A stretch of DNA of 14,329 nt from an uncultured Romboutsia sp. (GTDB lineage: Bacteria > Bacillota > Clostridia > Peptostreptococcales > Peptostreptococcaceae), in NCBI GenBank assembly GCA_937907205.1, contig CALESE010000142.1:1-14329 (forward strand), read 5' to 3'. Shown in pieces: positions 6,932-14,307 of the stretch (position 1 is the stretch's first letter; the number at the start of each line of letters is the position of its first letter). Position numbers and translations under genes: made by a program. Below the pieces are notes generated by a model, which saw nothing but the letters and a program-made list of their open reading frames with translations, was not told the origin of the DNA and did no database searches.

Positions 6932-8254
6932 ATGAATAAAGGATTAACAAAGATCATAGTAATCTTAACATTTATGATTATTATGGTAAGCTATTTAAGT
7001 AAAACTAATGAAGATAAAGTATATTATAAAACTATAAGTGGAGATATAAATGAACTTGAAAATTTAAGTCTAGTATATAATTATAACAAAAATCTATACT
7101 ATACTCCATCTATGTTGTTAGGATATGAACAAATTGAATCTCAGGGTAATTTCTATTCAAAAAATATTGAATCTATTAATTCATTTATGAATTATATTAA
7201 TATGTTTAGTAATCCAGTTAGTGCTATATATCAAGGGAATACTAATAAGGTAATTATTATAAATAAAGATGGAATAAATACAAAAACGCTTACTCAACAA
7301 GAAATATATGATAATTATATAGAAAATAATAATGAACTATATCACAATAATCAAGATGAATTTAATAAATTTGAAGATGAAAATTATAAAGGATTTGCTC
7401 ATATATTTTATAATGAAGATAATAATTATAAGTATATATTAGTAGATATATATAATAAAAAAAATAATAAAAATCAAGAAATAAAAATACCACTAGGAAA
7501 AGAATTTAATACAAATTGTGGAGATGATTATATACAGTTTCATTATAACTTTATGTACAATGGAAATGTTTATAGCATGATTTTAAATAATGAATTAGAA
7601 AATGGTGAATATAAAGATATAATATCTATATTAAAGTTAGATTTAAAAAATAAATCATATAAACATATAAAAGATATAAAATTAGAAAATCAAGAATATT
7701 TAATGGGATTTAGTTTTATAAATGATAATAAAGTATATTTAGGAATAGAAAAAACAAACGAATACAATGGGTTTTATATATATGACATAAAAAATAACTA
7801 TGTAAATAAAACACAAAATATGAAAACGTATAATGATATTTATAGTGATTATAGAAGTACTTATTATATGGTAGGGTATAAAGTTGAGGACAATAAACTA
7901 ACCAAATTAATAAAAGGTAAGGAAAGTTATATATATGAGTTAACATACTCACTTTCAGGTTTTAATTTAATTAGTTCTAGAAAACTTAATTTTAGTGTAA
8001 ATTATCCAACAAATCTAAATGGAAGTGAAGGTGGTAGTAAACTATTATATATAAATGATAAATTAATATCTATATATCAAAAACAATTTGAAACTAATAG
8101 AAAAAATAAAAATGGAAAATATTATTTAATAAAAGGCAATAAACCTATACAAATACAAGTATTTGATATAAATAAAGATAAATTAGTTTATGAAGGAGAG
8201 ATTATATCATCAAATATATATTCTTCTAATAATTTATATATAACTAACAATTAA
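6932..8254 (+). CDS. Membrane-anchored extracytoplasmic protein of unknown function, module 3
   Basis: The 440-residue protein is the largest of the three paralogues and is intact. It has an N-terminal anchor (about 6-24, TKIIVILTFMIIMVSYL) and then the shared motif TISGDINELENLSLVY. The hydrophilic body is rich in Asn, Lys and Tyr. Recurrent blade-like stretches (IISILKLDLKNKSYKHI, GFYIYDIKNNYV, IQIQVFDINKDKLVYEG) suggest a beta-propeller; this is inference. There is no lipobox and no recognisable catalytic motif. AGGAGG at 6921-6926 supports the ATG at 6932. It closes the operon: no obvious terminator hairpin with a T-run lies between its stop and the next gene, so some read-through into the AI-2E gene is possible. 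Confidence 0.75.
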   Translation: MNKGLTKIIVILTFMIIMVSYLSKTNEDKVYYKTISGDINELENLSLVYNYNKNLYYTPSMLLGYEQIESQGNFYSKNIESINSFMNYINMFSNPVSAIYQGNTNKVIIINKDGINTKTLTQQEIYDNYIENNNELYHNNQDEFNKFEDENYKGFAHIFYNEDNNYKYILVDIYNKKNNKNQEIKIPLGKEFNTNCGDDYIQFHYNFMYNGNVYSMILNNELENGEYKDIISILKLDLKNKSYKHIKDIKLENQEYLMGFSFINDNKVYLGIEKTNEYNGFYIYDIKNNYVNKTQNMKTYNDIYSDYRSTYYMVGYKVEDNKLTKLIKGKESYIYELTYSLSGFNLISSRKLNFSVNYPTNLNGSEGGSKLLYINDKLISIYQKQFETNRKNKNGKYYLIKGNKPIQIQVFDINKDKLVYEGEIISSNIYSSNNLYITNN

Positions 8255-8287
8255 TATTAAGTTAACATAAAAAAATTTTAAAACGTA

Positions 8288-8318
8288 TTGACATTAAAGC
8301 TACTTTAATGGTTATAAT
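8288..8318 (+). promoter_or_regulatory. Candidate promoter with 19-bp spacer and dyad (MerR-type layout)
   Basis: TTGACA (8288-8293) and TATAAT (8313-8318) are both perfect hexamers but lie 19 bases apart instead of 17. The spacer region holds the perfect dyad CATTAAAG-CTA-CTTTAATG (8292-8310). A long spacer with a centred dyad is the known layout of promoters activated by MerR-family proteins. No MerR gene is in the window. The hairpin is not followed by a T-run, so it is a poor terminator. Confidence 0.55.
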
Positions 8319-8356
8319 TATATAACATAAATAAGCTTATAATATAAGGAGGCAAA

Positions 8357-9520
8357 ATGAAGGTAAATTGGAACGATAAGTATACAACTATATCGGTATA
8401 TTCTTTCATAGTAATTTGTTGTAGTATAATATTTTTCAGTATTCTATCTGAAATTGGATCATTTACAAGCAAATTAAATGAAATAATAGGTATATTACAG
8501 CCGTTTATAATAGGATTTGTAATGGCATATCTTTTAAACTTCATATTAGTATTTATTGAAGATAAGATGAATAAAATTGATTCACTAAAGAATCTTAAAT
8601 ATAAGGCAAAAAGAGGTATAAGTATTATAATTACATATACAGTTGCATTTTTAATAATATATGTATTTATACAGTTTGTTCTTCCTCAATTGGTTGATAG
8701 TGTGTCAGGTTTAGTTAATGATATACCAACATATGTAAACAATGTAAGTGTTTTATTAGATGATATAACAAAAAAGACAAATTTAGATCCTGAATATTTA
8801 GATTTAGCAGTTAATAAATGGAATGAATTTGTAAGCTATGTTATAAAAATAGCTACTAATTTACTTCCAGTTCTAGGAAATACTGTAATGACCATAGCAT
8901 CAAGTTTATGGAATATAGTTATTGGATTAATAGTATCTATATATTTACTTATAGACAAAGAAAAATTCTGTGCATTAAGTAAAAAAATAACTTATGCAGT
9001 ATTTAATAAAGAACATGCTGAAATAGCGGTAGATTTAGCTCATAGAACTAATGATACTTTTGGTAAATTCCTAAGTGGAAAGATACTAGATTCAGCTATA
9101 ATAGGTGTTTTAACATTTGTATTACTTACAATATTTAATATGCCATATAAGCTATTACTATCTGTGATAATAGGTATAACTAACATAATACCATTCTTTG
9201 GACCATTCTTTGGAGCTATACCATCTGCAGTAATTATATTATTTGTTGATCCAAGTAAAGTTTTATGGTTCTTAGTATTGATATTTATAATACAACAATT
9301 AGATGGAAATGTTATAGGTCCTAAGATATTAGGAGATTCTATAGGAATATCAGCATTTTGGATATTATTCTCATTACTTGTTGCAGGAAAGTTTTTAGGT
9401 CTTGTAGGTATGATAATAGGAGTTCCTCTATTTGCAATAATTTACTCTATAATAAAAGATATTGTTGAAAGAAAATTATCATATAAAGGACTTCCAACAG
9501 AAACAGAAAATTATAAATAA
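8357..9520 (+). CDS. AI-2E family transporter (DUF20/YdbI-YtvI-like membrane protein)
   Basis: The protein has 387 residues, a usual length for the AI-2E/DUF20 family (PF01594). Paired N-terminal membrane segments (about 14-34 and 45-70) include PFIIGFVMAYLLNF. A loop and a further segment follow. The C-terminal core has the family hallmarks ITNIIPFFGPFFGAIPS, QQLDGNVIGPKILGDSIGIS and a final GMIIGVPLFAIIYSII. AAGGAGG precedes the ATG. The family is named for E. coli TqsA, linked to autoinducer-2 export, but many members are sodium/proton antiporters or have no known substrate, so the role here is open. It is a single-gene unit with its own candidate promoter and a strong terminator. Confidence 0.92.
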   Translation: MKVNWNDKYTTISVYSFIVICCSIIFFSILSEIGSFTSKLNEIIGILQPFIIGFVMAYLLNFILVFIEDKMNKIDSLKNLKYKAKRGISIIITYTVAFLIIYVFIQFVLPQLVDSVSGLVNDIPTYVNNVSVLLDDITKKTNLDPEYLDLAVNKWNEFVSYVIKIATNLLPVLGNTVMTIASSLWNIVIGLIVSIYLLIDKEKFCALSKKITYAVFNKEHAEIAVDLAHRTNDTFGKFLSGKILDSAIIGVLTFVLLTIFNMPYKLLLSVIIGITNIIPFFGPFFGAIPSAVIILFVDPSKVLWFLVLIFIIQQLDGNVIGPKILGDSIGISAFWILFSLLVAGKFLGLVGMIIGVPLFAIIYSIIKDIVERKLSYKGLPTETENYK

Positions 9521-9576
9521 AATTTAAAATAAGTAAAATAAGGATGCATATTAAGTACATTCTTCATATTGTTGAC

Positions 9577-9620
9577 AAATAGCTACTTTTATTAAAAATA
9601 GAAGTAGCTATTTTCATATT
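9577..9620 (+). terminator. Rho-independent terminator of the AI-2E gene
   Basis: A 12-bp perfect stem pairs AAATAGCTACTT (9577-9588) with AAGTAGCTATTT (9602-9613). It can extend inward by a few pairs with one G-U. A T-rich tail (TTTTCATATTTTTC) follows. It lies 56 bases after the AI-2E stop codon. Confidence 0.85.
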
Positions 9621-9709
9621 TTTCTATATAATTTTTCCTAAACATCAACCTATACTTTAGTATAATTTTTTTATTTATATTAGCTTATTTTTATAAAAAA
9701 TAAAAAAAC

Positions 9710-9842
9710 TTGCAAACGTATTCAATAATATATATAGTAATCGAACTTTAAAATGAATGTATAAGTATATTTCAAACTATTATAATTTATAGTATTGAAA
9801 TATAAAAATTACTAACTTTTCTAAGTACGATTACTATATAAT
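9710..9842 (+). promoter_or_regulatory. malE: malE promoter split by a MITE inside the -10 box
   Basis: The -35 box TTGCAA is at 9710-9715. Removing the MITE and one TA (9735-9838) gives TTGCAA, 17 bases, TATAAT, where the -10 box joins 9733-9734 to 9839-9842. In the present sequence TATAAT survives at 9837-9842, but its upstream partner is now MITE sequence with no good -35. The old -35 now faces TATAGT (9733-9738), made from the target TA and the MITE end. A weakened promoter may therefore still read through the MITE. Confidence 0.7.
9735..9836 (+). mobile_element. MITE copy 1 (102 bp), in the malE promoter
   Basis: The element begins TAGTAATCGAACTT and ends AAGTACGATTACTA, giving 14-bp terminal inverted repeats with one mismatch. 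Inner arms TATATTTCAA (9766-9775) and TTGAAATATA (9795-9804) extend the symmetry, so a single strand can fold into a long hairpin. TA flanks both sides (9733-9734 and 9837-9838). It encodes nothing. It is the exact reverse complement of 10649-10750. The TA target duplication and short inverted repeats fit an IS630/Tc1/mariner-type MITE; the parent transposon is not in the window. Confidence 0.88.
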
Positions 9843-9847
9843 AATAA

Positions 9848-9863
9848 TTGGAAACGATTCCAA
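9848..9863. promoter_or_regulatory. LacI-family operator upstream of malE
   Basis: TTGGAAACGATTCCAA is a dyad with the central CG typical of LacI/GalR-family sites; only the A/A pair flanking the CG breaks symmetry. Measured from the -10 box at 9837-9842, it would overlap the transcription start, a repressing position. The likely reader is the LacI-type protein encoded at 13234. The core TGGAAACGATTCCA also fits the catabolite-responsive (cre) consensus closely, so CcpA is an alternative or additional binder. Confidence 0.75.
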
Positions 9864-9893
9864 AAAAATAACAAAGGCGAAGGGGAGTATATC

Positions 9894-11206
9894 ATGAAAT
9901 TAAAAAAATCAATTTCTATGTTGTTAGTTACTACAATACTATCTTTAAGTGTGGTTGGATGTGGATCTACAGAGGATAGTACATCTGATGATAAAACTTT
10001 AACTATTTGGTCGCATTTAACTCCAGATGAAGTTAAAGAAGTAGATAAAGTAGCTTAAAAATGGGGAGAAGAAAATGGAATAAAAGTAAAAGTATTAGAA
10101 GATAAAGGGGATATGCAAGCTTATATACAAGCTGCAAATAGTTCGAAAGGTCCAGATATAATGTATGGATTACCCCATGATAATTTAGGAACTTTTGAAA
10201 AAGCGGGATTATTAGCAGAAGTACCAGAAGGTGTATTGAATGAAGAAGACTATATATCAGAACAATTGGTAGACTCAGTTACATTAAATGGTAAAAAATA
10301 TGCAATACCTATAGCACAAGAAACAACAGCATTATTTTATAATAAAGATTTAGTAAGCGAAGTCCCAAAAACTATGGAAGAAGTAGTTGAAATAGGTAAG
10401 AATAAAGAATTTATATTTGATGTAGCAAATTTTTACCCTTCATATGGATTTATAGCAGCGAATGGAGGATATGTATATAAAAACAATAATGGTACATTAG
10501 ACTCAAGTGATATAGGTCTTGGTAATGAAGGGGCAATAAAAGGTTATACATTTTTACAAGATTTAGTTTTAAAAGATAAGTTAATATCAGTAGATATGAC
10601 TGGTGATATAGCAAGTGGAGAATTTATGAATAATAAAGCTGCATTTTATAGTAATCGTACTTAGAAAAGTTAGTAATTTTTATATTTCAATACTATAAAT
10701 TATAATAGTTTGAAATATACTTATACATTCATTTTAAAGTTCGATTACTATATATATCAGGACCATGGGATGTTAAATCATTTAAAGATGCAGGTCTTAA
10801 CTTTGGAGTAGCTCCTATACCAACTTTAAACGGAAATCCTGTAAAATCTTTTATGGGTGTTCAAACAGCATTCGTAAGTTCAAACAGTAAAAAACAAGAA
10901 TTAGCATGGGATTTAACTAAATATTTAGCAGAAAATACTAGTGATATATTACTAAATACAGGAAATAGAATACCAGTACTTAAGTCAGTAGTTGAAGGTG
11001 AAGAGTTTAATAAAAATGAATATATGGCCCAATTTGCAGAGAAAGCTAAGGTTGGAGAACCAATGCCAAATATACCAGAAGTTCAAGCTATGTGGGGACC
11101 AGCTGGAGAAAATATAAGATTATTAATGAATAATCAATTATCACCTGAAGAATGTGCAAAATTAACTGTTGATCAAATTAAAGAAGGTATAAGTCAACAA
11201 AAGTAA
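9894..11206 (+). pseudogene. malE: Maltose/maltodextrin-binding lipoprotein, disrupted by a nonsense codon and a MITE
   Basis: GGGGAG precedes the ATG at 9894. The product begins with a lipoprotein signal: basic start, hydrophobic core and lipobox VVG-C23. The binding-protein domain follows (TLTIWSHLTPDE). Codon 55 is TAA (10056-10058), after DKVA and before KWGEENG, with no frame change. The same frame then runs to 10648, where the second MITE interrupts KAAFY; translation into it ends at SNRT and a stop. After the MITE the protein resumes as ISGPWDVKSF and ends at 11204-11206. Removing 104 bases (MITE plus one TA) gives 402 codons and joins AFY to ISGPWD, a classic MalE segment. The protein would sit outside the membrane and deliver maltodextrin-type sugars to MalFG; the exact sugar is not proven. 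With two independent lesions it is very unlikely to be functional. Confidence 0.9.
10649..10750 (-). mobile_element. MITE copy 2 (102 bp), inside malE
   Basis: This is base for base the reverse complement of 9735-9836, so it lies in the opposite orientation. TA flanks both sides (10647-10648 and 10751-10752). Taking out the element and one TA restores GCATTTTATATATCAGG, which codes for AFYISG of malE, so the empty site can be reconstructed directly. The 104-base net gain shifts the frame by two and brings an in-frame TAG at 10662-10664. Confidence 0.9.
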
Positions 11207-11228
11207 TAAATGGTTTGAAACTAAAATA

Positions 11229-11278
11229 AGGCCAATAGGTTTATATAAATTATAACTAAACTAGATATCTATTGGCCT
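11229..11278 (+). other. Stem-loop between malE and malF
   Basis: AGGCCAATAG (11229-11238) pairs perfectly with CTATTGGCCT (11269-11278), and an inner GTTTA/TAAAC pair is possible in the loop. The tail is ATTTAAAC with no T-run, so it is not a strong terminator. Placed after a binding-protein gene and before its permeases, it may stabilise the malE message or lower permease expression, as is known for such junctions in other binding-protein operons. Confidence 0.6.
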
Positions 11279-11313
11279 ATTTAAACTTAGCTAAATAAAA
11301 GGGGGATAGATTA

Positions 11314-12297
11314 ATGGGAGTTGCTAAAGAATATGCAAAAAAACAAAAAAGTAATAAATATAAAAAAGAAAAATCAAAGGTAACTTTAAAAGAAACATTA
11401 AAATCAGCACCATATTTAATACCTGCAATGATTTCTGTACTTATATTTACAGTATTTCCGATACTATATACAATAGTTATATCATTTACAAACTACACTA
11501 TGTTTACTCAAGCAGGGGATATTGAATTTGTAGGTTTTGATAACTTTGTAGAAGTTATTACAGGGCCATTTAGTAAAGTATTTTTCCCAGTATTTATATG
11601 GACTTTAATGTTTGCAGTAATAGCTACACTTGGAACTTTCTTTGTAGGATTATTTACAGCTATATTATTAAACAACAAAATATAAAAAGAAAGAGGAGCA
11701 TATAAGGGGATATTAATTCTACCTTGGGCATTACCTGCAACTGTTGCAATACTTTCATGGCAAGGTTTACTTAATGGAAGTTACGGAGCAATAAATAATG
11801 CATTATTAAATCTACATATAATATCACAACCAATACAATGGTTAACAGATCCAATATGGGCAAGAATTGCTATAGTTTTAGTTAGTGTATGGTTAGGATT
11901 TCCATATATGATGAATGTTTGTTCGGGAGCATTAGCAGCAATACCGAAAAGTTATTATGAAGCAGCAGAAGTTGATGGTGCTAGTAAATGGGTACAATTT
12001 GTAAAAATAACATTACCATCACTTGCACAAACTGCATATCCGTTAATAATATCATCTTTTGCATTTAACTTTAATAACTTTGGAGCTGCATTTTTAATTA
12101 CTCAAGGAGGACCTGCAAGAGTTTCAACTCAATTTGCAGGATACACAGATATATTAGCATCTGTAAACTATAAGCTATCAACTCAATTTGGTAGATATGA
12201 GATAGCATCAACAATAAGTATTATGATATTTATACTTATAGTAAGTATATCTTATATCCAAATGAAAAAATCAGGTCAATTTGAGGAGGTAGAATAA
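11314..12297 (+). pseudogene. malF: Maltose-type ABC permease MalF with an internal stop codon
   Basis: GGGGGA precedes the ATG at 11314. The frame is open for 123 codons, then TAA at 11683-11685 interrupts LLNNKI-stop-KERGAYKGILILPW. The frame then stays open without a shift to the TAA at 12295-12297, giving a restored length of 327 residues. The first membrane segment is near residues 34-58 (YLIPAMISVLIFTVFPILYT). The second part has the permease EAA loop EAAEVDGASKWVQFVKITLP, which docks the ATPase. One base change, for example CAA, AAA or GAA to TAA, would explain the lesion. An internal restart is possible but would lose the first membrane segments. The inferred partners are MalE and MalG; no MalK/MsmK ATPase gene is in the window. 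Confidence 0.87.
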
Positions 12298-12298
12298 T

Positions 12299-13153
12299 AT
12301 GGCACAAGTTTTGAATAAAAAAAGATTAACAAAATCAGAAAAAAGAGTAGCACTACTTTCAAGAATAGTTATATGGATAATGATAGCAATAGTAATGTTT
12401 CCAATAATTGCAGTAGTATCAGCATCTATGGCAGATGGTCAAGCATTTACTCAAAGTTCATTGTTACCAGAAACTTGGACTCTTAAAAATTACAAAGCAG
12501 TACTTACTGAAACAGACTTTTTAATATGGGTTAAAAATACTGTAATAATATCATTAACAGTAGCGTTAATACAATTATTTTTAACAATTCCATCTGCATT
12601 TGCTTTTTCAAGACTTAAGTTTTGGGGAAGAAAAAAGGGTCTTATGATGTTATTATTACTTCAAATGTTTCCTGCTGCTATGGCACTTCCTGCTATACTT
12701 GGAATTGCTTATAAATTAAATGCAATGGATAATATATGGGCACTTGTAATAATTCAATGTGGAGGAAGTGCATATAACATTTGGCTGATGAAAGGTTTTA
12801 TAGATGGTATACCAAAAGAGCTTACAGAAGCTGCATATATGGACGGTGCAACAACTTTCCAAACATTTATACAAGTCATATTACCACTTACTAAGAACAT
12901 GTTAATAGTAATATTCTTATTCTCATTTATAGGTTCATATAGTGAGTTCGCATTTGCATCAGCACTTTTAAAAGACCCAACAACACAAACAATAGCTACA
13001 GGATTAAAAGGGTTTATAACTGGCCAATTCTCTGCAAATTGGACGCAATACTCAGCAGCGGCTATAATGGCTTGTGTACCAATAGTATTTTTATTCACAA
13101 TATCACAAAAATATATTGCAGATGGATTAGTATCAGGGTCAGTTAAAGGATAA
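12299..13153 (+). CDS. malG: Maltose-type ABC transporter permease MalG
   Basis: The 284-residue permease is intact and of normal length for MalG. A basic N-terminus leads into the first membrane segment (about 21-45). A TTLKNY-like segment (LPETWTLKNYKAVL) is typical of the family. Several more membrane segments follow. The EAA loop ELTEAAYMDGATTFQTFIQVILPL lies near residues 170-200, and the C-terminus is GLVSGSVKG. GGAGG lies at the end of malF, and the start is 1 base after the malF stop, so it is in one transcription unit with malF. It should form the heterodimeric channel with MalF and depend on a shared ATPase encoded elsewhere. Because malE and malF are broken, this gene probably has no working partners. 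Confidence 0.92.
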   Translation: MAQVLNKKRLTKSEKRVALLSRIVIWIMIAIVMFPIIAVVSASMADGQAFTQSSLLPETWTLKNYKAVLTETDFLIWVKNTVIISLTVALIQLFLTIPSAFAFSRLKFWGRKKGLMMLLLLQMFPAAMALPAILGIAYKLNAMDNIWALVIIQCGGSAYNIWLMKGFIDGIPKELTEAAYMDGATTFQTFIQVILPLTKNMLIVIFLFSFIGSYSEFAFASALLKDPTTQTIATGLKGFITGQFSANWTQYSAAAIMACVPIVFLFTISQKYIADGLVSGSVKG

Positions 13154-13201
13154 TTTTATGGAATTTACTTTAAATATAAACATCCTATTGTATACTATAC
13201 T

Positions 13202-13207
13202 TATAAT
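13202..13207 (+). promoter_or_regulatory. Possible -10 box of the LacI-family gene
   Basis: TATAAT lies 27 bases before the start codon. No convincing -35 hexamer is found 16-18 bases upstream (AACATC at 17). The regulator may have its own weak promoter here or be read from the mal promoter. Confidence 0.35.
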
Positions 13208-13233
13208 ATAAGCATAAAGAAAGAGGAGAAAGT

Positions 13234-14256
13234 ATGAATATAAGGGATATTGCAAAGTTAGCGGGAGTGGGAGTTAGTACAGTATCGAGAGTACTTAACA
13301 ACCATCCTGATGTTAAAAACTCTACAAGAGAAAAAGTATTAAAAGTAGTAAAAGAAAGTAACTACATACCAAATAATAGTGCGAGAGTGTTAAAGCAAAA
13401 TAATACTAAAAATATTGGAGTTTTAGTAAAGGGAATATTTAATCCTTTTTTCTCGGAAATGATAAATACAATAGCTTGTAAAATTAATGATGCCGGATAT
13501 ACTATGATTCTGAAACAAAACTATTCAGGTGAGTATAGAGATATAGACTTATTAAAAAGCTTCATAAAAGATAAAAGATTACAGGGAGTAATTTGTTTAG
13601 GAGGAAATTTTGTAGATATAGATGAGAAGTATATAAAAGAAATTGATGTTCCAATAGTTTTGACCTCAGCAGATAACTACAATAAAGAATATACAAAAGG
13701 ATATTCATATATATCTATTGACAATAATAAAGCAGCGTATGAAGCTACAGAGCTTTTAATAAAAAATGGACACAAAAATATAGTGATAATGATAGCAGAT
13801 AGTTATAGTGATGAAGGTTTAAATAAAGAACGTCTAAATGGTTTTAAAAAAGCTTTAAAAGATTATGGAATTGAGTATAATGATAATAATTTATTAGAGG
13901 GGCACTATAAAAGTGATATATCATATGAAGTTACCAAAAAACTATTAAAAGAAAATATTGATGTAACTGCTATATTTGCAACTTCAGATATTATGGCAAT
14001 AGGATGTGCAAAAGCTATAGTTGATAGCAACAAAGTTGTAGGAAAAGATATATCTTTAATAGGAATTGATGGTATGGATATAAGTGAATTTTATAATCCG
14101 CCTATAACTACAATAAAGCAACCTAAAGAAATTATGGCAAATACTAGTTTAGAATTGTTAATAAATATAATAGAAAATAAGTCAGAACATAAATATATGA
14201 TATTAGATACTGAATTAATAATAAGAGAGTCCATTAAAAATTTAATTAAAAACTAA
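13234..14256 (+). CDS. LacI/GalR-family transcriptional regulator, probable regulator of the mal genes
   Basis: The 340-residue protein is intact and of standard length. The N-terminal LacI helix-turn-helix (DIAKLAGVGVSTVSRVLNN, residues 4-22) is followed by the hinge-helix region (NNSARVLK, about 47-54). A periplasmic-binding-protein-like effector domain covers the rest (IGVLVKGIFNPFFSEM; RLNGFKKAL; a GIDGMDISEFYNPPITTI stretch near the end). AGAGGAG precedes the ATG. It lies 80 bases after malG on the same strand, and TTGGAAACGATTCCAA upstream of malE is a fitting operator. The inducer is presumably a maltodextrin, by analogy with MalR-type proteins; the sequence does not show the ligand. 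It may be a repressor with a damaged target operon. Confidence 0.92.
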   Translation: MNIRDIAKLAGVGVSTVSRVLNNHPDVKNSTREKVLKVVKESNYIPNNSARVLKQNNTKNIGVLVKGIFNPFFSEMINTIACKINDAGYTMILKQNYSGEYRDIDLLKSFIKDKRLQGVICLGGNFVDIDEKYIKEIDVPIVLTSADNYNKEYTKGYSYISIDNNKAAYEATELLIKNGHKNIVIMIADSYSDEGLNKERLNGFKKALKDYGIEYNDNNLLEGHYKSDISYEVTKKLLKENIDVTAIFATSDIMAIGCAKAIVDSNKVVGKDISLIGIDGMDISEFYNPPITTIKQPKEIMANTSLELLINIIENKSEHKYMILDTELIIRESIKNLIKN

Positions 14257-14258
14257 AG

Positions 14259-14277
14259 GTAAGAGTATAACTCTTAC
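14259..14277 (+). other. Stem-loop after the LacI-family gene
   Basis: GTAAGAGT-ATA-ACTCTTAC is an 8-bp perfect stem directly after the stop codon. It has no T-run of its own and precedes the true terminator. It may protect the message end. Confidence 0.6.
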
Positions 14278-14281
14278 TCAG

Positions 14282-14307
14282 AGCGTAGACAAAGTCTACG
14301 CTTTTTT
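14282..14307 (+). terminator. Rho-independent terminator of the mal/LacI unit
   Basis: AGCGTAGAC-AAA-GTCTACGCT forms a 9-bp GC-containing stem with a 3-nt loop, followed at once by six T residues and then ATTTTTG. It ends the transcription unit that begins at the malE promoter. Confidence 0.95.

Larger units (their letters stand above)
9521..9893. other. Gene-free stretch between the AI-2E gene and malE
   Basis: No gene is visible here. In order it holds the AI-2E terminator, an AT-rich stretch with a weak hairpin (TATAC-TTTA-GTATA, 9651-9664, then a T-run), the malE -35 box, the left MITE copy, the displaced -10 box, the LacI-type operator and the malE ribosome site. Without the MITE and its duplicated TA it would be 104 bases shorter. 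Confidence 0.8.

Noticed and set aside
8292..8310. Terminator of the GntR/ABC operon
   Set aside because: The 8-bp stem has no T-run after it and lies between two perfect promoter hexamers, so a regulatory dyad is the better reading.
9735..9836. Reading the hairpin-forming 102-bp element as a riboswitch or terminator
   Set aside because: The exact copy inside malE in the opposite orientation, with TA duplications and a recoverable empty site, shows that it is a mobile element.
9848..9863. Calling this site only a CcpA cre site
   Set aside because: It fits cre, but a LacI-family gene lies in the same locus and the near-perfect dyad overlaps the ancestral start, so the local regulator is at least as likely.
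10056..11685. Reassigned or read-through TAA codons in malE and malF
   Set aside because: Most intact genes in the window end with TAA (ATPase, permease 1, both extracytoplasmic genes, AI-2E, malG, LacI). No read-through context was seen, and malE also carries an insertion.
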